This document shows, piece after piece, positions 8,874-17,039 of a stretch of 49,692 nt of DNA (positions are counted from its first letter, which is position 1; each line of letters starts with the position of its first letter). The notes beneath the pieces are model-generated. The model did no database searches. It was not told where the DNA came from and saw only the letters and a program-made list of their open reading frames with translations. The DNA is from Ignavibacteria bacterium (GTDB lineage: Bacteria > Bacteroidota > Ignavibacteria > Ch128b): contig JAOAHM010000044.1 of the NCBI GenBank assembly GCA_026415235.1, positions 1-49,692 on the forward strand, read 5' to 3'. The position numbers were made by a program, and so were the translations under genes.

Positions 8874-9833
8874 TCATTTAATCAAAATCATTTTCTTGCT
8901 AATCGTACCATAATTTGTCTTTAATCTATAAATATAAATTCCACTTGATAAACCAGAACCATCAAAACTTATTTCATAGTAACCAGATTTATAAAAGCCA
9001 TGAAGTATTGTTTTAATTTTAGTTCCAATTAAATTATAAACGGATAGCTCAACATCAGTGTCTTTGTTCAAATTGAATGCAATGATAGTAGATGGATTGA
9101 AAGGATTAGGATAATTGTTAAACAATTCAAAATCTTTTAATAAGAATTGATTCTTTTCAACATTAGTTTGTGTACCTCTTAAACTATTGATAAACAACGC
9201 ATTTGTTTGATTGTTTGGTTGACCGAGTATTAGAGTTGAACTTGTATCTGCATCTAAACCATTGAAGTCAGTTAGTTGAGAATTAGAGTTTTTTGCAAAA
9301 GCAAATTTCCCAGTTCCAGTTGTTCCACTACTTCTTAATTTTGGTTCTGGTGCTTGATTAAAATAGGTTCCTGCTGCACCTGAACCAAAAGCATGAATAC
9401 AACCAGATACACCAGCTGGTTCACTTCCTGCAGCTTTTATCATAACTAATTCAGTTGAAGCGATATCAAAAGTGCCTGAACCAAGCTGCTGAAAATACAA
9501 AGTATCCCTCAACCCAACATCAATTAAATAATCCGATGTATCTACATCATTTGTTTGGTTACTGACTCGAATAACTATCAAAGTTCCTTTTGGTAATTTA
9601 CTCCATAAATCAATATCTCTAAATTGATACCTTCCTCCATTATCACCACCCATGCTGCTTGAAAAATCTTTTAAAATCATTCCACGAAGATTTAGGTTAT
9701 TCTCTATTACTAAAAGTTCAACTGCGTCATTCAATCCGTTTGACTGACCACTGTTAAAAAATTTATTAATTACAACACTTTGAGCAAACATTAAGTTTGT
9801 AATGAACAAAATTGTAAAAATAAAGTTTTTCAT
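8874..9833 (-). CDS. Secreted lamin-tail-like protein with type IX secretion C-terminal sorting domain
   Basis: 319 residues. An N-terminal signal peptide (MKNFIFTILFITNLMFAQS) is followed by a beta-rich region resembling a lamin-tail domain (VVINKFFNSG...NDAVELLVIENNLNLRGMILKD). The last about 85 residues are a Por/T9SS sorting domain: FELFNNYPNPFNPSTIIAFNL, VELSVYNLIGTKIKTI, the Gly/Ser-rich turn SGIYIYRLK and a short charged end KKMILIK. Known T9SS cargo crosses the inner membrane by Sec and the outer membrane by T9SS, after which the tail is cleaved and the protein released or anchored. No catalytic motif is visible, so function is unknown; adhesion or surface binding is a guess. ATG 9833 has SD agaggtg. 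It is alone on its strand and divergent from the response regulator. Confidence 0.85.
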   Translation of the reverse strand: MKNFIFTILFITNLMFAQSVVINKFFNSGQSNGLNDAVELLVIENNLNLRGMILKDFSSSMGGDNGGRYQFRDIDLWSKLPKGTLIVIRVSNQTNDVDTSDYLIDVGLRDTLYFQQLGSGTFDIASTELVMIKAAGSEPAGVSGCIHAFGSGAAGTYFNQAPEPKLRSSGTTGTGKFAFAKNSNSQLTDFNGLDADTSSTLILGQPNNQTNALFINSLRGTQTNVEKNQFLLKDFELFNNYPNPFNPSTIIAFNLNKDTDVELSVYNLIGTKIKTILHGFYKSGYYEISFDGSGLSSGIYIYRLKTNYGTISKKMILIK

Positions 9834-9942
9834 AATTTCACCTCTGAATTTAGTTTAACAATAAAACAAAATAAAAAAATTGTAATAAAAAAATAATTTT
9901 ATTAAAATTACAACGGAAAAAAAATAATTGAGAGTTAAAGGC

Positions 9943-10329
9943 ATGGAAAAACCAAAAATTTTATATGTAGAAGATCATTTAGAATCTGCTTTACTTGTTA
10001 GAACACTTCTCAAAGGGAAGTGCGAAGTTCACTTCACTGAGACTTATGAAGAAACAATGGATTATCTTAAAGACAACGAAGTGGATTTAATATTGCTTGA
10101 TATTAACTTACCAGGAAAGCGAGATGGTGTTGATTTAGTAAAAGATTTAAGAAATAATGAAAAATTTAAAAATCTTCCAATTATTGCTTTAACAGCTTAT
10201 GCACTTGCTGGTGATAGGGAGAGACTTTTGGAAGCTGGTTGTGATGAATATATCTCAAAACCAATGTCCAAGAAAGAACTATTCGATAAAATTCAAAAAT
10301 TCATTAAGCTCCCAGAAGAAGTAAAATAA
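9943..10329 (+). CDS. Receiver-only (CheY-like) response regulator
   Basis: 128 residues, a single receiver domain without an output domain. Phospho-acceptor Asp53 (LILLDINLPG), acidic pocket E10/D11 (YVEDHLES), Thr84 (ALTAYA) and Lys106 (ISKPMSK) are all present, so it should be phosphorylatable. I start at ATG 9943; TTG 9928 would add five residues, and neither has a strong SD. No histidine kinase is in the window, so the partner is unknown. Proteins of this type can act in chemotaxis, phosphorelays or by binding other enzymes. It ends 151 bases before the tRNA cluster. Confidence 0.88.
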   Translation: MEKPKILYVEDHLESALLVRTLLKGKCEVHFTETYEETMDYLKDNEVDLILLDINLPGKRDGVDLVKDLRNNEKFKNLPIIALTAYALAGDRERLLEAGCDEYISKPMSKKELFDKIQKFIKLPEEVK

Positions 10330-10331
10330 TT

Positions 10332-10362
10332 TTTGTCATATTTAATAAATTTCTTAAATTTG
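10332..10362 (+). promoter_or_regulatory. Putative Bacteroidota-type promoter for the tRNA cluster
   Basis: TTTG at 10332-10335 and TAAATTTG at 10355-10362, separated by 19 bases, match the -33/-7 consensus TTTG / TAnnTTTG described for Bacteroides and Flavobacterium housekeeping promoters. It lies about 120 bases before tRNA-Arg in the gap after the response regulator. The same TAAATTTG octamer occurs just upstream of tRNA-Leu at 31182-31175. Inference from motif and position only. Confidence 0.5.
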
Positions 10363-10480
10363 CATCGCTTTGAATTTTAATTCGTTCTTTACGCTATTGA
10401 AACTAAAAATATTTTAATTAGTTTTATTAAAGGCAAGTAATTCTGTTGAGTAAATAGGAAGTTCTCTAAAAATTTGAATT

Positions 10481-10554
<74 letters not shown>

Positions 10555-10568
10555 CTGACCAACAAAAT

Positions 10569-10642
10569 GGTGAGCTTAGCTCAGTTGGTAGAGCGCCAGA
10601 TTGTGGCTCTGGTGGTCACGGGTTCGAGTCCCGTAGCTCACC
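10569..10642 (+). tRNA. tRNA-His (anticodon GTG)
   Basis: 74 nt counting the encoded extra G at position -1 (10569), which faces the discriminator C at 10642, the identity feature of tRNA-His. Acceptor gtgagct pairs with agctcac; anticodon stem ccaga/tctgg with loop ttgtggc gives anticodon GTG. CCA is not encoded. Confidence 0.96.
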
Positions 10643-10651
10643 CTTTGTAAT

Positions 10652-10723
10652 GGCCCCATCGTCTAACGGTTAGGACATCACTCTTTCAAGGTGAAAATAC
10701 GGGTTCGATTCCCGTTGGGGTCA
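10652..10723 (+). tRNA. tRNA-Glu (anticodon TTC)
   Basis: 72 nt: acceptor ggcccca pairs with tggggtc (one G-U), anticodon loop ctttcaa gives TTC, T arm cgggttcgattcccg. CCA is not encoded. It ends 58 bases before the PqqD-like gene, with no T-run terminator between, so read-through into that operon is possible. Confidence 0.96.
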
Positions 10724-10741
10724 CTAAGTTATTCGGAGATA

Positions 10742-10779
10742 GGGGCTAAAAAATCTAACCTAAAATTTGCAGGTGCCCC
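10742..10779 (+). promoter_or_regulatory. Possible RBS-occluding hairpin ahead of the PqqD-like gene
   Basis: ggggc at 10742-10746 can pair with gcccc at 10775-10779 across a 28-base loop. The right arm touches the SD-like aggtg (10771-10775) and lies just before ATG 10782. Such a stem could mask the ribosome site or mark the boundary after tRNA processing. The stem is only five G-C pairs, so this is tentative. Confidence 0.3.
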
Positions 10780-10781
10780 AA

Positions 10782-11027
10782 ATGAAATTAAATAAAAATC
10801 TTGCTTTAAGTGAAAGTGGTTTTGCCTTCAACGGCTCCACAGGTGATTCCTTTATCTTAAATGAAACCGCACTTTTTATCCTTTCAAAAATTAAATCCAA
10901 CCTATCAAAAGAAGAAATTCTAAATTCTTTAATTGAAGAATATGATGTTAATCCAATAACAGCTGAAAAAGATTTGTTAGATTTTTTTAATCAATTGAAA
11001 ATTTTCGACTTACTTGAGGATGAATAA
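10782..11027 (+). CDS. PqqD-like (RRE-type) small protein
   Basis: 81 residues with the PqqD/coenzyme-PQQ-synthesis-D pattern: GFAFNGSTGDSFILNETALFIL, then a helix LSKEEILNSLIEEYDVNPITAEKDLLDFFNQLKIFDLL. Known PqqD-like proteins bind a leader peptide and present it to a modifying enzyme, often a radical SAM protein. No radical SAM partner lies nearby; the partner here is an ATP-grasp ligase whose start overlaps this stop by one base (TAATG). ATG 10782 follows an SD-like aggtg; a TTG at 10767 would add five residues. No precursor-peptide gene is visible next to it. It may be a peptide- or acyl-carrier-like adaptor, which is inference. It is first in the coupled run 10782-17981. Confidence 0.8.
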   Translation: MKLNKNLALSESGFAFNGSTGDSFILNETALFILSKIKSNLSKEEILNSLIEEYDVNPITAEKDLLDFFNQLKIFDLLEDE

Positions 11028-12061
11028 TGAAAATAGCTGTTACTGGATTAAACAATACTGATAATCCTGGACCTGGTGTACCATTCATTCGTTCTTTATT
11101 AAGCCATCCTGATTTTGATGGTGAGATAATAGGTCTACATTATGAAAATCTTGAACCAGGGATTTACATGGAAGGTATCAAATCAAAATCTTATATGATA
11201 CCTTATCCATCTCAAGGTCCAGAGAGTTTGCTCGAACGACTTAGATATATTCACTCAAAAGAAAACCTGAATGTCATCATACCAACTTTAGATTCAGAAT
11301 TGTATAACTTCATCCACATTTCTGATGAATTGAATTCTCTCGGAATAAAAACATTCTTACCAACAATTGACAATCTCGAAAAAAGATCAAAAGATAAATT
11401 GTTCGAATTTTGTCAGGAAAATGAAATTAATTCACCAAAAACTTTTGTAATCAATTCTCTAAATCAAGTTAATGAGATACTTAAAGAACTGAAATTTCCA
11501 ATTGTTGTAAAAGGAATTTTTTACGAAGCTTATGTTTGTCATACTCTTGATGAGGTATCTAACAATTTCTACAAACTTGCTTCAAAGTGGGGTTTACCAA
11601 TTATCATTCAAGAGTATTTGAGTGGTGATGAAGTTAATGTTGCAGCAGTTGGTGATGGTGAAGGGAATACAATTGGCGCTGTTGCAATGCGAAAACTTTT
11701 TATTACTGATAAAGGTAAGGGTTGGGCTGGTGTAACTATAGGAGATGAAAACTTAATTAATTTAACTCATAAAGTTATTTCAGCACTGAAGTGGCGCGGT
11801 GGACTTGAACTTGAAATCTTAAAATCTCGAAAAGACAATAAATATTATCTTCTTGAAATAAATTCCCGATTGCCAGCATGGGTTTATTTGACTCAAGCAG
11901 CAGGACAAAACTTATCGTATTTTCTTTTTCAACTTGCTCTTGGTGAAAAAGTCGAGCCTGTGCGTGATTATGAAATTGGAAAGATGTTTGTGCGTTGTTC
12001 GATTGATTTAATTTCTGATATAAAAACTTATGAAAAAATTGCAGTCTACGGAGAATTATAA
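11027..12061 (+). CDS. ATP-grasp ligase (CarB/PylC-like)
   Basis: 344 residues. An N-terminal pre-ATP-grasp domain (KIAVTGLNNTDNPGPGVPFI, then the NVIIPTLDSELY strand) precedes the ATP-grasp fold. ATP-binding Lys lies in FPIVVKGIF, the hinge in IIIQEYLSGDEVNVAAVGD, and the metal-binding Glu/Asn pair in LLEINSRLP. Members of this fold join a carboxylate, through acyl phosphate, to an amine or thiol. It is coupled to the PqqD-like gene before and the decarboxylase after by one-base overlaps, so it probably acts with them, for example by loading an amino acid onto a carrier or peptide. The substrate cannot be read from the sequence. It is not a D-Ala-D-Ala ligase or a full CarB. Confidence 0.82.
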   Translation: MKIAVTGLNNTDNPGPGVPFIRSLLSHPDFDGEIIGLHYENLEPGIYMEGIKSKSYMIPYPSQGPESLLERLRYIHSKENLNVIIPTLDSELYNFIHISDELNSLGIKTFLPTIDNLEKRSKDKLFEFCQENEINSPKTFVINSLNQVNEILKELKFPIVVKGIFYEAYVCHTLDEVSNNFYKLASKWGLPIIIQEYLSGDEVNVAAVGDGEGNTIGAVAMRKLFITDKGKGWAGVTIGDENLINLTHKVISALKWRGGLELEILKSRKDNKYYLLEINSRLPAWVYLTQAAGQNLSYFLFQLALGEKVEPVRDYEIGKMFVRCSIDLISDIKTYEKIAVYGEL

Positions 12062-13419
12062 TGGAAAAACAAAAAAAGGTCTATGTTAAACCAATCATAA
12101 CAAAACAAAAAACTGGATTTGTTGGAAAATTTGGCAAAGCAGGATTGCATTCAGTCTTGGAAAAAATTGATGGAGTTGATATTGAAGAACTTGTTGAAAA
12201 ATTTGGTTCACCTTTGTTTGTAATTTCAGAGAAAACAATTAGAGCAACTCAAAGAAAAGCACTTAGAATTTTTAAGACAAGATACCCAAAAGTTCAATTT
12301 GCATGGTCTTATAAAACTAATTATCTAAATGCAGTGTGCTTAGTTTTTCACGAAGAAGGTTCGTGGGCAGAAGTTGTCTCAGAATTTGAATATGATAAAG
12401 CTAAATTGTTAGGTGTTCCAGGAAATAAGATTATTTACAACGGACCACACAAATCAAAATCATCTTTAATTAAAGCGATTAATGACGAAGCATTTATTCA
12501 TATTGACCACTTCGACGAGTTGTTTAGTTTAATTGAGTTAACAGAGGAAATTAAGAAAACAGCTAAGGTTGCTGTGCGTGTGAATATGGATACAGGAATC
12601 TATCCTAAATGGGATAGATTTGGATTGAATTATGAAAATGGTGAAGCCTATGAAGCAATTCGTAGAATTATGTTAAGTGATAAATTGAACTTGGTAGGTT
12701 TGCATTGTCATATTGGCACTTACATCTTATCAACCGATGCTTTCAAAATAGCTGCTTACAAATTAACCGACTTATACAAACGAGTTAAATACGAATTCAA
12801 TCATCAACTTGATTACATCGATATTGGTGGTGGTATTCCAAGTAAAAACACATTGTACTCTTATTATCTGGATGCGAGTGTGAGCATTCCATCTCTTGAA
12901 GATTATGCAGATGCAATTACATCAGGAATAATTGAACATGGTTTGAAATCAGATGAATTACCACTTTTAATTCTTGAATCAGGCAGAGCATTGATTGATG
13001 AAGCTGGTTATTTAATAACAACTGTAGTTGCAAATAAAAGACTCAGCAATGGAAAACAAGCAATCATAGTTGATGCTGGTGTTAATCTACTCTTTACAAG
13101 TTTTTGGTATAAACACAAAATTTCAACGACTGAATTTTATGGTGAAGTAAGGGATGAGTCGGTAATTTATGGTAATCTTTGCATGAACATTGATGTATTG
13201 CGAGATGGAGTTTTTCTTCCGCCAGTTCCAGTAGGTAAACAGATTATCTTTCATAATGTTGGTGCTTACAATATGACTCAGTGGATGCAGTTCATAAATT
13301 TAAGACCAAATGTTGTAATGATTATGGAAGATGGTTCAGTTGAAGTAATTAGAAAAGCTGAAACCTTAAATACAATTAATGAACTTGAGCGAATTCCCGA
13401 AAAATTATTGAAGAAATGA
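12061..13419 (+). CDS. PLP-dependent decarboxylase of the DapDC/ODC fold, divergent active site
   Basis: 452 residues, fold type III: alanine-racemase-like barrel with Schiff-base lysine K85 (AWSYKTNY), phosphate/glycine loops HCHIGT and DIGGGIPSKN, ESGRALIDEAG, then the C-terminal sheet domain with C374-MNI-D378 and GAYNMTQWMQF. In diaminopimelate decarboxylase the motif is C-E-S-x-D and in ornithine decarboxylase the residue after Cys is Asp; the acidic residue there binds the distal amino group. Here it is Met, so the substrate probably differs from DAP, ornithine or lysine. About 45 extra N-terminal residues are Lys-rich. It is coupled by one base to the ATP-grasp gene and by ATGA to the transporter fusion. 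A conventional LysA role looks unlikely but is not excluded. Confidence 0.8.
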   Translation: MEKQKKVYVKPIITKQKTGFVGKFGKAGLHSVLEKIDGVDIEELVEKFGSPLFVISEKTIRATQRKALRIFKTRYPKVQFAWSYKTNYLNAVCLVFHEEGSWAEVVSEFEYDKAKLLGVPGNKIIYNGPHKSKSSLIKAINDEAFIHIDHFDELFSLIELTEEIKKTAKVAVRVNMDTGIYPKWDRFGLNYENGEAYEAIRRIMLSDKLNLVGLHCHIGTYILSTDAFKIAAYKLTDLYKRVKYEFNHQLDYIDIGGGIPSKNTLYSYYLDASVSIPSLEDYADAITSGIIEHGLKSDELPLLILESGRALIDEAGYLITTVVANKRLSNGKQAIIVDAGVNLLFTSFWYKHKISTTEFYGEVRDESVIYGNLCMNIDVLRDGVFLPPVPVGKQIIFHNVGAYNMTQWMQFINLRPNVVMIMEDGSVEVIRKAETLNTINELERIPEKLLKK

Positions 13420-15563
13420 GTTTATCTATTATTATTATTGATTCGGTACTTTTCAGTTACTCACAAATCTTTTTTTCCAATCGAAGATGGTTTGGATTAT
13501 TAGTTTTACTTGCAACATTTATCTCGCCAGTTCATGGCTCAATAATTTTGTTTTCTAATTTAATTACAAACATCATTGCACTTCTTTTGAAATATGAACA
13601 GAAAAAAATTAGAGAAGGTTTTTACGGCTTTAATGGATTATTATTAGGTGGGGCAATAAGTTTCTTTTATAAACCAAATGAATATTTCTTTCCTATTCTT
13701 TTAATTTTTTTAATCATAAATTTTTTCATCAATGCTGCAATTGAAAATTATTTCGCCTTTGCTTTTAACTTACCAGGACTGAGTTTTCCATTTTTACTTT
13801 CGTTCTATTTATTCGCTATTTTTAATAGCGCTCTTCATCTTTTCGATTTTAATACCGAAATGTTTTTTCAAAGCACATTTCACTTAATTTCTGTTTCAAC
13901 TGAAATAAATTTATTCTTACAAAATTTGGGATTTTTAGTCTTACAAAATTCAATCATATCGGGATTAATCGTATTAATTGCAATCCTATTTTTTTCGAGA
14001 ATTATGTTTTTGCTTTCGATTGTAGGATATTTATTTGCATTATTTTATTTGCACTTTTTTAGGATACCGATTGACTCTCAGCTTGGCATTTTAATCAGTT
14101 TGAATTCCATAATTGTCTCAATTGCACTTGGTGGTTCTTTGATTATTCCTTCGAATAGGTCATTCGTCTTGAGTTTTTTAGGAGTATCGGTTGTCACAAT
14201 CTTTACAATAGTTTTAAGCACATTACTTCAAAAAGTAAACTTAAGTGTTTTTGTATTGCCATTTAATTTTACTGTCTTTTTGATAATCTATGCTTTAAAA
14301 TTCCGAGAGAGTAGTGGTGAAGTTGTTTTACTTTATTTCAAACCAGGTTCACCTGAAGAAAATTATTACTATCATAAGAACCAAAAGGCGAGATTTGAGA
14401 AATATAAATTTATAAATGTCGGATTACCATTTAATGGTGAATGGACTGTATCTCAAGGTTTTGATGGTGAATTTACTCACAAAGAAGATTGGCGATATGC
14501 TTTCGATTTTGTAGTAACAGATGAAAAAGGTAAAACATATGATAATACGGGTACAAAGTTAGAAGATTATCATTGTTATGGTTTACCAGTTTGTGCGACT
14601 TACAAAGGAAAGGTCATAAAAGTTATTGATGGAATTGATGAGAATGAAGTAGGTAAAGTTAACATCAAACAAAATTGGGGGAATACAGTTATCATTGACC
14701 ATGGACAAGGACTTTTCTCAGCGGTTTCGCATCTGAAAAAAAATACTATTCGAGTGAAGGAAGGTGATGAAGTTGAGAAAGGAGATGTCTTAGGAAATTG
14801 TGGAAATAGTGGTCGTTCTCCAGAACCTCATATTCACTTTCAATTTCAAAAAAATGATAAGCTCGGTGCAGCGACAATTAAATTCCCATTCGGACATTAT
14901 CTCGTTAATCGTGGTGAATTTTTAGAATTAAAATCATACGATTATCCACTTAAAGATGAAAAAATTCAAAAACTTGAGATTAATTCAAAGATTAAACAAG
15001 CATTTAATTTTGAATACGGAGATAAATTTGAAGTTCAATTCAAAAAAGACGAAAAAGTAGTAAAGGAAATTTGGGAAGTGAAAGTTGATCCGTATAACAT
15101 CCCTTACATCGAAGCTTCAACGGGTTCTTACGCAACATTTTTTGCTGATGAGGAAGTGTTCTACTTTACAAGTTATGTTGGCAAAAAGAAAGATGCCCTT
15201 TATCATTTTTATCTTGCTGCAATTCAAATTCCTTTCACTTCGATGAATAAAGTTCGATGGAATGATACTTATCCCATCTCTATCTTCACTAATAAACTTA
15301 TCATGATTTTAAGCGATGCCTTGATTTTGATTTATAATCCTTTCAAAGCAGAAGGTAATTTTACAATAAGTGAAGAGGAAAATGGTGATTATCTCTTTTT
15401 GAATAGAATTGAATTTTTTGGAAATGGAATTTTTAGTTCAATAAATTGGAGTAGAGATTATAAAGTTATTGTTGATAAAAATGGATTTTTGAAATCATTT
15501 TATTTTATTGATAGAAAAAATATTAAAAACGAATTTACATTTATAATGGAGGAAGAAAGATGA
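13416..15563 (+). CDS. Urea-transporter-like membrane domain fused to an M23 metallopeptidase domain
   Basis: 715 residues. Residues of about 1-300 are hydrophobic with many membrane segments and carry urea-transporter (SLC14/UT) hallmarks: IREGFYGFNGLLLGGAISFF near residue 65 and LPGLSFPFLLSFYL near 125, with a diverged second repeat. Residues of about 335-480 are an M23 (LytM-like) domain: H355 and D364 (THKEDWRYAFDF), the SHL histidine and H472-I-H474 (EPHIHF), giving a full zinc site. A further about 240 residues have no family I recognise. M23 enzymes cut peptidoglycan cross-bridges, so the domain should face the periplasm. The start ATG overlaps the decarboxylase stop and the stop overlaps the TPR gene, both as ATGA. 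The transported molecule is unknown. Confidence 0.82.
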   Translation: MSLSIIIIDSVLFSYSQIFFSNRRWFGLLVLLATFISPVHGSIILFSNLITNIIALLLKYEQKKIREGFYGFNGLLLGGAISFFYKPNEYFFPILLIFLIINFFINAAIENYFAFAFNLPGLSFPFLLSFYLFAIFNSALHLFDFNTEMFFQSTFHLISVSTEINLFLQNLGFLVLQNSIISGLIVLIAILFFSRIMFLLSIVGYLFALFYLHFFRIPIDSQLGILISLNSIIVSIALGGSLIIPSNRSFVLSFLGVSVVTIFTIVLSTLLQKVNLSVFVLPFNFTVFLIIYALKFRESSGEVVLLYFKPGSPEENYYYHKNQKARFEKYKFINVGLPFNGEWTVSQGFDGEFTHKEDWRYAFDFVVTDEKGKTYDNTGTKLEDYHCYGLPVCATYKGKVIKVIDGIDENEVGKVNIKQNWGNTVIIDHGQGLFSAVSHLKKNTIRVKEGDEVEKGDVLGNCGNSGRSPEPHIHFQFQKNDKLGAATIKFPFGHYLVNRGEFLELKSYDYPLKDEKIQKLEINSKIKQAFNFEYGDKFEVQFKKDEKVVKEIWEVKVDPYNIPYIEASTGSYATFFADEEVFYFTSYVGKKKDALYHFYLAAIQIPFTSMNKVRWNDTYPISIFTNKLIMILSDALILIYNPFKAEGNFTISEEENGDYLFLNRIEFFGNGIFSSINWSRDYKVIVDKNGFLKSFYFIDRKNIKNEFTFIMEEER

Positions 15564-16201
15564 AAAAATGGTTCTATCTCTTGAGTACTATTTTGATTTT
15601 AATTGGCAGTGTTGTTTTAAATCGAGTTTTGTTCTCACAAGAATATGACTCGAAAATTAAAGCATTCAATAACTCTATCAACTTAGCAGAAAAAGGAAAT
15701 TATCAAAAAGCAATTGATGAATTATTGAATGTTTATTCGAAAAATTCAGATGATTATCTAATAAACCTCAGACTTGGTTATTTGTATTATCTACAAAAGA
15801 AATATGACCAATCAATAAACTATTACAAAAAAGCATTTGATTTGAGTAAAGAAAATTCCATAGAAGCACTTTTGGGTTTAACACTTCCACTTGCAGGTCA
15901 AGAAAAATGGACAGAAGTTGAAAAAATATATCACAAAATTTTGGGTTATGATAAAAACAACTACACTGCAAATTTGAGATTGGGTCAGATTTATTTTAAT
16001 CGAAAAGAATACTCAAAAGCAGAGAATTATCTTAAAAATGTTTACAATTTCTATCCGAGCGATTACGAAACAAATCTTTATCTCGGATGGACATATTTTT
16101 ATCTCAACAAAAAAGATGAAGCAAGAAAGCATTTCATAAATACTTTAATGGTGAGTGAGAATGATAAATCAGCTTTGGAAGGATTAAAGCTTGTCAAGTA
16201 A
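15560..16201 (+). CDS. TPR protein, exported or membrane-anchored
   Basis: 213 residues. An N-terminal hydrophobic segment (about residues 5-26) ends in LFSQEY, a possible signal-peptidase I site. Four to five tetratricopeptide repeats follow, for example NYQKAIDELLNVYSKNSDDY, KYDQSINYYKKAFDL and EYSKAENYLKNVYNFYPSDY. TPR proteins are protein-binding scaffolds; here, in the periplasm, it probably links the M23/transporter protein and the outer-membrane barrel encoded on either side. The start overlaps the upstream stop by four bases, and its end contains the TTG start of the barrel gene. Confidence 0.82.
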   Translation: MKKWFYLLSTILILIGSVVLNRVLFSQEYDSKIKAFNNSINLAEKGNYQKAIDELLNVYSKNSDDYLINLRLGYLYYLQKKYDQSINYYKKAFDLSKENSIEALLGLTLPLAGQEKWTEVEKIYHKILGYDKNNYTANLRLGQIYFNRKEYSKAENYLKNVYNFYPSDYETNLYLGWTYFYLNKKDEARKHFINTLMVSENDKSALEGLKLVK

Positions 16202-17021
16202 AATTTTTATTCTTTTTATTATTTCTTTTTCAAAAATTTTTTCACAAATAAATTTACACTTCCAACCTTCGGCTTACTTCACTTATGGAAGTTATTCAAA
16301 TAAAACTATTTCGACTCAATATTCTCTATTTACGAGTTTAAGTCCTAATCAAATAGATTATTTTGTTTTTGGTTATGATGGAATTAATCTTAAACACGAT
16401 TTTTGGAAGTATAATCAAAATAATTTATCAGTAGGTTTGCATTACTGGATTCCCGATTTGAATTTGAAACTCAAGCTTGATTATGTTTATCTAAAAGGAA
16501 AATATTCAGACGACTTAACAACTCAACCTTTAATTGACAACGCTTCACTTATCTCACCTGAAATAATCTATGGTTACTATCCATCGTTTTACGGAATAGG
16601 TTATGCTCGTTTCAATCAAAAAGGAAATAACAAAATTCAATCAAATCAATTTTATGTAAGATTAGGTTACTATCCTCATTATAAATTGCTGATTAGTCTT
16701 TTACCATCTTTTCATCTGACTGAAAATCTTTCATCAAATCAATCAAAATATTTATCACTTCAAACTGCAATTTTTTATTCACCTATTTATGAACTTTCAA
16801 TTGGAACAACATTCACAATTGGTTCAAGAAAATTTTTTTATAATCCTGATTTGATGGTTTTATATAATCAATTGGAAACACAAACTGGTAATTACTCAAT
16901 TCAATTGAATTATAATTTCTTCAAAAATTTTGTTGCTTCTTTGAACTACCAGAAGTCAAGATTTGCAGGTTATGAAATTGATTATTTTGTAATTGGGATT
17001 AAATCATCATTCTATTTTTAA
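16191..17021 (+). CDS. Outer-membrane beta-barrel protein (YaiO-like)
   Basis: 276 residues with a signal peptide (MSSKIFILFIISFSKIFSQ) followed by alternating aromatic beta-strands typical of an outer-membrane barrel, ending in the terminal-aromatic pattern IGIKSSFYF. The arrangement of a TPR protein followed by such a barrel resembles YaiO-family proteins; the match is by style, not by a firm motif. The start is TTG 16191, inside the TPR gene, with SD aagga eight bases before; it is the only start that gives a signal peptide. It may be the outer-membrane part of the 10782-17981 module. The LD-carboxypeptidase follows after 18 bases. Confidence 0.7.
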   Translation: MSSKIFILFIISFSKIFSQINLHFQPSAYFTYGSYSNKTISTQYSLFTSLSPNQIDYFVFGYDGINLKHDFWKYNQNNLSVGLHYWIPDLNLKLKLDYVYLKGKYSDDLTTQPLIDNASLISPEIIYGYYPSFYGIGYARFNQKGNNKIQSNQFYVRLGYYPHYKLLISLLPSFHLTENLSSNQSKYLSLQTAIFYSPIYELSIGTTFTIGSRKFFYNPDLMVLYNQLETQTGNYSIQLNYNFFKNFVASLNYQKSRFAGYEIDYFVIGIKSSFYF

Positions 17022-17039
17022 TTAAATAGGAGAACAAAA

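Noticed and set aside
12061-13419. Calling the decarboxylase lysA
   Set aside because: The CES motif residue that binds the distal amino group is Met, the N-terminus is extended, and the neighbours are not lysine genes.
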